Made by a program: the position numbers and the translations under genes
Assembly: GCA_021613535.1 (NCBI GenBank)
Contig: CP075494.1
Span: 2,790,001 to 2,854,000 of the forward strand
DNA length: 64,000 bases
Reading direction: 5' to 3'
Origin: Adineta vaga
Lineage: Eukaryota > Rotifera
Shown here: positions 37,453 through 47,110 of the stretch, piece by piece
How positions within the stretch are numbered: position 1 is the stretch's first letter
Layout: every line of letters starts with the position of its first letter
The notes under the pieces: generated by a model
The model's database searches: none
Told to the model about the DNA's origin: nothing
The model's input: the letters and a program-made list of their open reading frames with translations, nothing else

Positions 37453-37940
37453 TATTTCCATAAAATACAGTCTATATAAGAAAACCATTGCACGTGCTTA
37501 GAGAAATCAACACATCGCAAGTAGAAAAAACTCTCGAAGATCTTCCTCCCAAAGTAATTCCTATTCCAATGATAACAAAACAATTTAATATCCCTATCAA
37601 GGAACTCTTCGGTCGACTGATTGAACATGTACAAAATGGAAAAAGAATTTCAGAAACAATTCAAGTTACAAGAAAGCAGTTACCAATCGTTCCTGCCTAC
37701 GCAATAACTACATATAAGGCGCAAGGACTCACAATGAACAAAATTGTCGTCGACCTTCAAGTTCCACTTGGAACGATGCAAGTGGCATCCGTCTATGTAC
37801 CACTCAGTAGAGTAAAGAGAGCGGAGGATGTGGCTATTCTTCGGCCTTTCGACACGAAGGTGCTGCAAATTCGATCCTCTCTTGTTCAAGACGCTGAACT
37901 GAAACGTCTAGATGAACTCGACAGAAAGACAAAGCAATAG
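37453..37940 (+). pseudogene. PIF1-like helicase fragment, 3' part
   Basis: This continues the helicase frame begun at 23909 once one copy of the 9-bp duplication is discounted. It holds the final helicase motifs: A-Y-A-I-T-T-Y-K-A-Q-G-L-T (motif V-like, binding DNA and nucleotide) and V-Y-V-P-L-S-R-V (motif VI, arginine finger). It ends at TAG 37938-37940. A TAA at 37461-37463, where CAA would fit, shows an additional break just beyond the junction. PIF1-family C-termini of this type occur in rotifer Helitrons and in host helicases. Without the N-terminal half I cannot choose. Confidence 0.65.
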
Positions 37941-38951
37941 TGTACCTCTTTCATTTTTTGAACGTGTATAAAGCGATAGTTGGCTAAGAGTCTAACGTTA
38001 TTGCAACCATACAAAGCGTATTATTATTTGAAATTACCTTAAAATAATTATTCAGATATGTTCATTTACTTTACCTCTCTATTTACAGTTATGCTAATTA
38101 TGGTATAATTGTCTCTTTTCTCTCATTGTATTAGATAGTTCCTATCTTGTTTTCTTGATTTCGCTTTTAGATATAATTACTCATAATATTCCCAGTTATA
38201 ATGATACTTCTTCGGAATATCTTATCCTCTATTTAACATTTGGTATAAATATCTATTGCTAGTTTTGTGCAAATATCTAATCTATGCTGGAAATAAACTT
38301 ATATACACCATAATGCACCAAAAATATAACATCTGAAAGCAGTATTTCTACGAGAAAGAGCTAAGCGAGTCTATAAAGACGAGCTTTACTTGTTCAACTT
38401 TTCTTGTCTTTTTCAGGTGCCTTGTTTTCTGATTATGATAACGAAAATCTGAATTAAACTTTTCGAAATCATTTCTATATTTAAAATTCATTATTAGATT
38501 TTGATTTTTACGAAACAAATTCATAAACTCGTACTCATCGAATAGAAATCAATGATTTTCGCTTTAAAATTTAAAAATATTCAGAAGAGGTTCTACTAAA
38601 GAAAATTTTCATTTGAAAGGAAAAAGATACAAATTAATGCTCATGTCTAAAACTATCTCAAACAAATCAAGTCTATACAGTTGGTTTTGTCTTTTTCTTT
38701 CAAAACAACTCTTCAGTCACGAGTTCGATAATAAATATACTTTTAACTTTTTTTTTTGGTACTTTCAATTATCTCTAACGATGATCATCTCTTTTAATTT
38801 GTAAAATGACGAAGAAAAAAACAAAGAGTCGTATACTTCAAGTTATTAATGAAATCAAGTGAAAAATAAAATGAGAGAAGTTTCTTTCTCTTCATATTCA
38901 TTTTAACAAATTCTTGTCGACTAAAAAAATCTTATAATATAAGAAGAAGAA
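37941..38951. other. 5' flank of GPCR copy 2 (duplicated segment)
   Basis: No gene. The stretch from about 38391 to 38740 (for example TTCTGATTATGATAACG) is repeated at 43905-44080 and, beyond the piggyBac insertion, at 46850-47010. It therefore marks a tandem duplication unit. Positions about 38562-38566 (CTTTAA) give the intact TTAA target used by piggyBac in the other copy. Confidence 0.6.
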
Positions 38952-39893
38952 ATGGTATCTATTACAACCTGGTTATATTCATTACTTATTTTACTTATTC
39001 CATCATTTTTTTGTTTATTATTCGTTCTTTATCATCTTCTTTTCGATCGGACACTTCGTCATGCTCTTCATAATCATGTTATTATTGTTATTCTTTTTAT
39101 TGATCTGATTAGTCTAATGACAATATATCCATGGATGATTTATTTCTTTTATCATAATATTGTTTGGGAAAGATCATTATTATTTTGTGAAATTTGGTCA
39201 TTTCTTGATTGGGGATTCACTTACACTCATACAATACTTTTTGCTTGGGCAACAATTGAAAGACACATACTTATATTTTATGATCGATGGTTATCAACAA
39301 GAAAGAAACGTTTATTTGTTCATTATCTACCAATTCTTATTCTTTTTCTTTATTGTTTTATTTATTATTTCATCATAAACTTCTTTCCACCTTGTGAAAA
39401 TTTCATTGTTGATTATCAAACAATGTGTTCATCTGTATGTGTCTTGAATATATATATAATTTCTATGTATGAGTCGATAGTTCATCAAATAGTTCCTATT
39501 TTTACCATTCTCATATTTACTGTCGCCTTGTTTTTACGTGTTTTATGGCAAAATCATCGTGTCCATCAACAAATTCAATGGCGAAAACAACGAAAGATGA
39601 CAATTCAATTATTATCAATATCCATACTTTATCTTGTATTTTTACTCCCTTTCTCAATAGCTGTTCTTCTTCAAACATTTATCACAATACCTGTTGCTTT
39701 TTATCAATATGTTTCGTTTGTCCCATTTTTAACTTATTTTCTATTTCCTTTATTTCCTTTTGTTTGTGCTTTATCCTTATCCGAACTTCGAAAGAAACTC
39801 ATGAAATTTTTACATTTACGACAAGGAACAAGACGTGTTGGTCCTGATACATTACTAATGGGAACTGTTATGATCACACAAAGACGAAATTAA
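38952..39893 (+). CDS. single-exon rhodopsin-like GPCR (array copy 2)
   Basis: An intronless 313-residue seven-TM receptor, highly similar to the gene at 22498 and of identical length. The DRY position reads E-R-H (A-T-I-E-R-H-I-L-I-F). Loop-2 cysteines, a basic loop 3 (W-R-K-Q-R-K-M-T-I-Q) and the R-K-K-L-M-K-F helix-8 segment are kept. Differences cluster in TM6-loop 3-TM7 and in loop 1, as expected where ligand contacts vary. The 5' flank (TTTAACAAATTCTTGTCGAC) and 3' flank also match copy 1, so the whole unit including regulatory DNA was duplicated. A deleted MULE inserted about 210 bp downstream of the stop. Ligand unknown. Confidence 0.85.
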   Translation: MVSITTWLYSLLILLIPSFFCLLFVLYHLLFDRTLRHALHNHVIIVILFIDLISLMTIYPWMIYFFYHNIVWERSLLFCEIWSFLDWGFTYTHTILFAWATIERHILIFYDRWLSTRKKRLFVHYLPILILFLYCFIYYFIINFFPPCENFIVDYQTMCSSVCVLNIYIISMYESIVHQIVPIFTILIFTVALFLRVLWQNHRVHQQIQWRKQRKMTIQLLSISILYLVFLLPFSIAVLLQTFITIPVAFYQYVSFVPFLTYFLFPLFPFVCALSLSELRKKLMKFLHLRQGTRRVGPDTLLMGTVMITQRRN

Positions 39894-40111
39894 TAAATAT
39901 TTTTCATTTCATTATGTATTTGTTTTGTATTGTAAAAATAAAATCGATGCTTTTAAACAACAATGTTTCAATTTATTAATGAAAAAAAATCAGCAGACTG
40001 AATAAAATTGATGCAAAACAAAGTACGTATTTGTGTTACTTGAAAGATTTAAATGAATCCTATTAGAGAAAAATTTCTTGAGACTAAACAATTTCATAGT
40101 ATATTTTTCTA

Positions 40112-40572
40112 ACGTAGGATATCCTAGCTCCCGATTCGAGTTTTTCCTGGGCCGATTCGCCCATGAAAAGTTTCCAACTATGCTGACCAACTTTCCAAGT
40201 AGAACTCGATGAGCTCTACATTTTCGTTTTTGACACTTTTTCAGTCAGACCACTCCTTCCCACCCAAAAATGCAAAATACCGCAAAAAGTCGTGCAAAAA
40301 ATGTGAATTTCATGGTTTTTCCTGGGCCGATTCGCCCATGAAACGTTTCCAACTATACTGACCAACTTTCCAAGTAGAACTTGATGAGCTCTACAATTTC
40401 GTAATTGAAACTTTTTCAGTCAGACCCCTCCTTCCTGCCCAAAGTGCCAGAAACCACCCAAAATCCATGAAAACGTGAGTTTTTCCTGGGCCGATTCGCT
40501 CAAGAGCTTCTTCGAATGAAACAAACATTGTTTACAGGTAGATCTTGATTAGCACTATTGATTTCACATCTT
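40112..40572 (+). repeat. left terminal inverted repeat with internal tandem subrepeats
   Basis: Two to three tandem units (core TTTTTCCTGGGCCGATTCGC) paired with the complementary right arm. The inner edge is GATTTCACATCT. Confidence 0.8.
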
Positions 40573-41653
40573 ATTTTTTAATCTCGAACGAGTTATCATC
40601 GAGAAAGAGGCTATTTAATGTTATCTTAGTTACAAACATATTCAGCTCCATCATTCATTGACTTGTTTGTATTGACCAATAGAAATAGAGCAATCAAAGA
40701 TGATCGATTTTTCCAAAAAATTTATTGTTACAAATTATCAAAATTATAATTACTGAGAAAAAAGTATTTTATTTTAATTTATTTATTTAATAGGACTATG
40801 AGAACAATATATGTGTGCATTTGATTAATTTCGAAACAATCAATCATTGTTCTCAACTAGCAGTGACATTCTGGAAAATCTTCTATTGGTCGATTTTTTA
40901 TAACGACTGAATTTACGAGAAAAGCAAGATAGCGGGATATATTGTGTAAAAGGAAGTTATTGAAGAAACAATATGGAAAAAAAATATTGCAATGAAAATA
41001 ACATTTTAAATTTATTTTTGAGAATTAAAATTAAAATTACAAATCTTTCGTTTTGGAAATTAGCAGAATGTTTTGATTTGATCTGTTCGATATCCAAAGA
41101 CTAAATATCTTGAACTTTATATTCAGAAATTTGAAAAAACAAATTTTTTGTTTCGTTATGATAAGACGTTTGATTGACTCTTATTCTTTAGCCTTCTCAG
41201 TTTTTGTTTAGTGACTCGAAAGAAGCCGATCATATTTATTTTTATCTCATAAATGAATCGGCGACTTGCAGAATTATATTTAATACCGAAAAGTAGAAGT
41301 GATGATGGCAAAGATAATACCTCCTCTCCTTTGACACTTACGATTAAAAGATAATATCATCGCTGTCTCTTGATGATCAAAAGTGAATGACTGATTGTGT
41401 TTGTTTATTGATAGTTGATGAAAGAATTTTGTTTTCTCTCTGAATTTCGTCATATGAATTTTTCGTATGAGAATATTGCACTTCTATTGGTCAACTAGAA
41501 TTAATTTTGAATAGCGAGGAAAGAATATCATTAATTTATTCTTAGTTGACAAAATCGGGCGGAAATATTTTTTTGTTTTATCATAACTTCTTCTTCTATC
41601 CTTAATCACACTACTTTTTTATTACATTTCAACTGTATCGGTATAATCAGATC
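40573..41653. other. AT-rich internal flank of the deleted MULE
   Basis: No gene is seen. It presumably held the transposase promoter. Confidence 0.4.
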
Positions 41654-43249
41654 ATGGCTGGGAAAAAGGCAGGTAAAGAAGCTAAAAATAATATCTGGTC
41701 TCTTATTACTGTAGAACAATTGGCTACTGCTATTGCTTCTCTTGGAAATTGTATTAAGGGACTCGACAAAGAAACTTGGCGATTATCTACTCAAACTAAA
41801 TTATCAAATTCTCTCTGGGCTCAAGTTATTGAAAAATTAGGAATTAATCACAATGAAAAATATCGTCATTCGTTATACAATATATGGAATTCAAAGAATG
41901 ATACTACTAAACATTTAAAGCAAAGAATAAAAATGATAGTCATAAATGAAAATGACGATAAGACTAATACAACAGCAGATATTTCTCTTACAACGGAAGC
42001 TATTCCAAACTTACCACTTGCTCCATCATTATCGTTACCTCATAGGCTAGAAACACGTGCGAAACAATCGGAAAATGCTGATAATAATGCCACTAAAAAA
42101 TCAGTTATTGGTGAAGTATCATTTACTTTAACTGCAAGTCAATGGAAGGCTGCATTTAGCCAAACGCTTAAAAAAATGAACAAGGCGTAGACCAAAATAT
42201 TTTCTGTTAAGTTGGAGTCTTGTGGATTCAAATGTGCAGTAGCTTTCAGTAAAGCACACATAAGAAAAGGTAAACGAAAAACTACATCTAACTTTTTTTG
42301 GTGTCGTGCTAGGTGCACTAATAGCGACTGCACCAGATTATATGTTATTAGTCTTCGAAATCAACCGGATATCAATACATCTGCACTATTTCTCATGCGC
42401 ATTTATGGTACAGAAAATCATAATTCTGAAAAACAAACAATGGTATGTCAACTCGAGAGTGAGGAACGTTATCTTGTGGGTAAGTAACTGTAGTATTTAC
42501 TCTTAAAAGTTGTATTGTTATGACATATTTATTTTAGGAGAACGAGCAAATGAAATTGGTCCTTTAGCAGTATTTCGTGAACGTGTACAGGCGGCTGACG
42601 AAAATTTGCTCGCAGCAGGTAATCACACCAGCTGTGAAACAATTGAAGTAATCAAAAAAAACATCATCTGATTATCGTAAAAAATATCAAGTAGACGAAA
42701 ATATCTTCACCGCATGTCGTATTGTTGCTTCTGCTTATCGGAAAGCGGACATTACTTCTACCATTGTGAAAGGTAAACGAGTACTACACATGAGGATAAT
42801 ATATTATTAGTTTACTTTTTATTTTATTTTCTGCAGGATACATTCAAGTTATTGGCGAAATGCCATTCCGTGTACATCTATTCTCGGAGCCGCAAATTGA
42901 AAAATATGTCGACTATTGCAGAAGGGAGAAATATTCATACGTACATATTGATGCTAACGGCGACGTATTAAAACATATGACTGAACAGAACCAAACATTG
43001 CTTCATGCAATTGTTTTCAAAGGTGAAATAGATTGTACTCATACTGCTACACTTGCACATGCATTTCTTACAGATCATACGGTTCCTAGTATTAGTTACT
43101 TTTTGGGAAACTTAAATCATGAAATAACAGAATTCAAAAAGAAAACAGTTCTTCCTTCCTTTTTTGTAATTGATTTTTCAGCTGCCCTTATGAATTCAAT
43201 TTTTCAAGCATTCAATTTAGAAAACATTAATTCACATTTAACTCAATAG
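41654..43249 (+). pseudogene. truncated MULE transposase
   Basis: Homologous in order and intron placement to the first part of the transposase at 28121. It has a basic N-terminal domain of about 178 residues, a cysteine-cluster domain (F-W-C-R-A-R-C-T-N-S-D-C), and a catalytic start with both aspartates (H-I-D-A-N-G and V-I-D-F-S-A-A). It is broken three ways. There is an in-frame TAG at 42188-42190. There is a frameshift in an A-run near 42654-42661. The 3' part (C-C-A-H motif, catalytic Glu, and any peptidase domain) is missing because the frame runs straight into the right inverted repeat at 43249. It cannot supply transposase, so mobilisation would have needed help in trans. Confidence 0.75.
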
Positions 43250-43871
43250 ATGTGAAATCAATAGTGCTAATCAAGATCTATCTGTAAACAATGTTTGTTT
43301 CATTCGAAGAAGCTCTTGAGCGAATCGGCCCAGGAAAAACTCACGTTTTCATGGATTTTGGGTGGTTTCTGGCACTTTGGGCAGGAAGGAGGGGTCTGAC
43401 TGAAAAAGTGTCAAAGACGAAAATGTAGAGCTCATCAAGTTCTACTTGGAAAGTTGGTCAGCATAGTTGGAAACGTTTCATGGGCGAATCGGCCCAGGAA
43501 AAACTCACGTTTTCATGGATTTTGGGTGGTTTCTGGCACTTTGGGCAGGAAGGAGGGGTCTGACTGAAAAAGTGTCAAAGACGAAATTGTAGAGCTCATC
43601 AAGTTCTACTTGGAAAGTTGGTCAGCATAGTTGGAAACGTTTCATGGGCGAATCGGCCCAGAAAAAACCATGAAATTCACATTTTTTGCACGACTTTTTG
43701 CGGTATTTTGCATTTTTGGGTGGGAAGGAGTGGTCTGACTGAAAAAGTGTCAAAAACGAAAATGTAGAGCTCATCAAGTTCTACTTGGAAAGTTGGTCAG
43801 CATAGTTGGAAACCTTTCATGGGCGAATCGGCCCAGGAAAAACTCGAATCGGGAGCTAGGATATCCTACGT
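43249..43871 (-). repeat. right terminal inverted repeat with about three tandem subrepeats
   Basis: Subrepeats of about 180 bp (GGGCGAATCGGCCCAGGAAA, then GGTGGTTTCTGGCACTTTGG) repeated about three times. The inner edge is AGATGTGAAATC, complementary to the left inner edge. Confidence 0.8.
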
Positions 43872-44076
43872 ATTTTTCTATCGTTTAGAGAATTAATATA
43901 TATACAACTTTTCTTGTCTTTTTTAAGTGTATTGTTTTCTGATTATGATAACGAAAATCTGAATTAAACTTTTCGAAATCATTTCTATATTTAAAATTCA
44001 TTATTAGATTCTTTTTATTTTTACGAAACAAATTCATAAACTTGTACTCATCGAATAGAAATCAATGATTTTCTCT

Positions 44077-44080
44077 TTAA
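44077..44080. repeat. TTAA target duplication, left
   Basis: TTAA precedes the terminus CCCTGAAACGCCCACCTG and is matched by TTAA at 46846-46849. Confidence 0.85.
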
Positions 44081-46845
44081 CCCTGAAACGCCCACCTGGG
44101 GTCCATGCGGACCCCAGCTAGTTTCATTCTAATGTTTTATATATACGATGACAGATCATATCACGCCACTTTACATATGCTCTAGTGAAGAGTAGTAGAG
44201 TATACTATAGAAAGCATTCGCTTATCTCTTTAAGTCATCTATGAGATAAATTACTTCAAAGTTGATATATACGTATATTGCCCACCTGGGGTCCAACTGG
44301 ACCCCATATTATAACATTAGTTTTCTCCTAATATTTGATCATAAATTTTTCATTCTCATATTTTATACATCTGTCCACTCATGTGGGAATATTCTATAGC
44401 TCTCTAATAAACTGTGAAATATATCAGTCGCATTAAAACGGTATATTCTGCATATCTGACTATTCTTACAACTCTTCTGTTATTTTTTTAAATAATTACG
44501 TCTCCAATGTAAAAGTTGAATATTTTCATGAATAATACTTTTGTGCAGTACGACTCTACATGCATAGGTTTTTCTTTCTGCTATTGACATGACGTCACTA
44601 TATATACATATTATATGTATATCTTATTTCGTTCTGCTATCATACGTTCATACGTGCATCATTTTTCTGGTATGTTCAAGTACACATGTTTTTTTTCTCG
44701 TTCTTTCTATATAGATGACATATGCTCTCTCTTGTAGCTTCTAGTAATTCCACTTATTTCTGCCATTTTCTAGCGAGTTCTTTGATTTTCTTCATAAAAA
44801 CCTATATAAACCCATTCACTGAAATAGTAAAGTCATTATATATCTCACTACCTACGACTATTATACGAAAACATATGGATTCGAAGAAACGCTCTAATTC
44901 CAATCAATCGAAACACTGGTCTCGATATTCCAAGCACTTCAACGATGAGTCGAACGACGAAGATGATGATGTTGATAATGATTCTGAAGATGACGAAATA
45001 CCTTTTACTCTTCAAGAAAGTTCTGATGAATCAGATGGTGGCGTGGTTGAAAAGGATTCAGATGATGAATCTGGTACAAGTACTGTTGAAACTGAAAGTA
45101 ACAGTGATGATGAACCACCTAGACGTCGAGCAAAACGTCAATGAAAGGCTGAGCAATCACCAGTTCAAATATTTACAGCAAAATCTGGATGTCAATGGAC
45201 ATCAAAGGAACCTCCCAAAAGAAAAATACCATCAGCTAATATCTTACGACAGCAAAATGGTGTTGGACGACTAGCTGCAGGTATACAAACAGTGAAAGAA
45301 GCATTTCAGGTTTTGATCACTCAAGAAATGGTTCTTATCTTGGTGAAGGAAACTAATCGACGAGCGCATCTGATCTTGGGACAGTGGAATAAGAAAAATT
45401 CTGGTAAAGAATACCAATGGAGGGATACGGATCTTGAAGAAATGTGGGCTTTCATTGAGTTATTACTCCTCGCAGGTATTCATCGAGCAAAGAATGAAAG
45501 TTTGAATGAATTGTGGTCAATGATCAATGGACGACCTATATTTTGAGCAACTATGTCCAAGAATCGTTTCAAAGCCTTACTTCAGTTTTGCCGATTCGAC
45601 GATACAACAACACGAGAGGAAAGACTGAAGTCAGATAAACTAGCAGCAATACGAGATTTATGGACAATGTTCTTAGGTGGATTACAAATATGCTACACGC
45701 CTGGTGGATCGCTCACGGTAGACGAACAGCTTATTCCAACTCGTGGTCGATGCAATTTTCGTCAATATATGCCTAGTAAACCTGGGAAATATGGACTGAA
45801 GATCTTTTGGTGTTGTGATTCAGATACAGCATATCCTTGGATCAATACAGGACGAACCATTACTACAGACAACTATTTTACCAGAGCAGATTTGGCAGAA
45901 GATCTTCTAGGTGTTCAAACAACTCTTGTAGGAACTATTCGACGAAACAAAAAGGGAATTACACGGGAGCTGCAGCCAAATACACAACGTCCTGAGCAGT
46001 GATCTATATTTTGTTTCGATCGACAGCTAACACTAGTTAGTTATGTACCTAAAACATCACATACCGTGATTCTGCTGTCATCTCTTCATCATGATCAGAC
46101 AATTGTCGACGATGAAAAGAAAAAACCAGAGATTATTTTATATTACAATAGCACAAAAGGTGGTGTTGATCATATGGACCAGATGGTTCAAACTTATTCG
46201 TGCAAACGAAAGACAAAACGATGGCCAATGACTTTCTTTTTCAACATACTTGATCTTGGTGCTCTTGCTGCTTTTGTGGTATGGACAACCAAAAATCCTC
46301 AATGGAATGAAAAGAAAAACTACCGTCGATGTCTATTTCTAATGGAATTAGGTTATGATCTTGTTCAGTTGCATTTGGATCGACGACGACATCAACCACA
46401 GGCACTTCAAAAGAACGTTCTGATGGCTATACAAGCGATTGGACTAACTGTTACTACTTCACACCCATCTATTGTTTCAACGGCTACTACCAAACAACGT
46501 TGCCATCTTTGCCCAAGAGAGCGTGATCGCAAGGTTATTACTCACTGTTCAAGTTGTAATGCTCCCTGTTGTCCAGATCATCACAGAGTTGTTTGCACGA
46601 CGTGTAGTGAAACATTTTTAGGATAAAAGTAGATTATACAAAAATGTTTTAGAAATAAATGATAAAATAACGAAATATAGTTTCTTTTTATAAGCTAATG
46701 AGTGTCTAAGAGACAAACTATATACCACATAATACTAGCATAGTATACTACTTAAAAGGTGTATTATATCTATCTTATTGGGTTGGGGTCCATGCGGACC
46801 CCAGGTGGGTTATAAGTGGTAGTCCTACAGGTGGGCGTATGAGGG
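44081..46845 (+). mobile_element. piggyBac transposon, 2,765 bp, decayed
   Basis: The inverted termini CCCTGAAACGCCCACCTG and CCCTCATACGCCCACCTG (complement of the right end) are flanked by TTAA. Three subterminal palindromes follow the pattern CCCACCTGGGGTCC...GGACCCC (44089-44116, 44281-44305, 46785-46810) and probably bind transposase. The target is seen intact at about 38562 in the paralogous flank. The transposase gene inside has three in-frame TGA codons and a short deletion, so the copy is dead. Confidence 0.9.
44875..46626 (+). pseudogene. piggyBac transposase with three in-frame TGA stops
   Basis: One frame runs from ATG 44875 to TAA 46624-46626, broken only by TGA at 45142-45144, 45544-45546 and 46000-46002. 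The N-terminus is highly acidic (runs of D/E/S), as in the family. The three catalytic aspartates are recognisable: T-V-D-E-Q-L-I-P, T-T-D-N-Y-F-T, and G-G-V-D-H-M-D-Q-M. The first two lie 49 residues apart, against about 78 in the canonical insect enzyme, so roughly 30 codons were lost in frame between T-A-Y-P-W and I-N-T-G-R. The C-terminus keeps the cysteine-rich zinc domain (C-H-L-C, then C-S-S-C, C-C-P-D-H-H, C-T-T-C) that binds the terminal repeats. TGA2 stands where related enzymes usually have Arg (CGA to TGA). Confidence 0.85.
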
Positions 46846-46849
46846 TTAA
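46846..46849. repeat. TTAA target duplication, right
   Basis: TTAA follows the right terminus and matches 44077-44080. Confidence 0.85.
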
Positions 46850-47110
46850 AATAGGTTCTACTTGAGAAAAGATTTATAATCTTATGAAAAAAAAGATACA
46901 AATTGATGCGATGTCTAAAACTATTTCAAACAAATTAAGTCTTTACAATTCACTTCGTCTTTTTTCTTTCAAAAGAATTCTTCAGTCACGAGTTCTATAA
47001 TAAATCTATTTCGTATTTTCAATACGACAAGAAGCAAGACGTGTTCGTCCTACGACATTTGATATGGGAGTTATTGTGATCAGACAGAGACACAATCGAT
47101 AGATAGAAAA

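Larger units (their letters stand above)
40112..43871 (+). mobile_element. internally deleted MULE (3,760 bp) with 9-bp TSD
   Basis: Termini ACGTAGGATATCC/GGATATCCTACGT are flanked by ATTTTTCTA at 40103-40111 and 43872-43880. The left repeat runs about 40112-40572 and the right about 43249-43871. The right arm carries an extra copy of a roughly 180-bp subrepeat (core GGGCGAATCGGCCCAGGAAAAA). Inside is a decayed transposase gene cut off exactly at the right repeat. The site is intact (ATATTTTTGTATCG) in the flank of GPCR copy 1 at about 23620, which confirms both ends. Its ends are unrelated to those of the 13-kb element, though the proteins are related. Confidence 0.9.
43881..47110 (+). pseudogene. 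GPCR array copy 3, remnant split by piggyBac
   Basis: 43905-44080 and 46850-47010 are the two halves of the duplicated 5' flank seen at 38391-38740. At about 47019-47102 the sequence jumps to the last roughly 27 codons of the receptor (R-Q-E-A-R-R-V-R-P, ending R-Q-R-H-N-R). Nearly the whole seven-TM region is deleted. The order shows the copy was a tandem repeat of the unit at 38.4-40.1 kb. It later lost its body and received the piggyBac element in its flank. Confidence 0.65.

Noticed and set aside
44875-46626. TGA codons in the piggyBac gene as selenocysteine or a variant genetic code
   Set aside because: Other genes in the window use TGA as a terminal stop in sensible places, the positions do not suit selenocysteine, and the copy also has a deletion.
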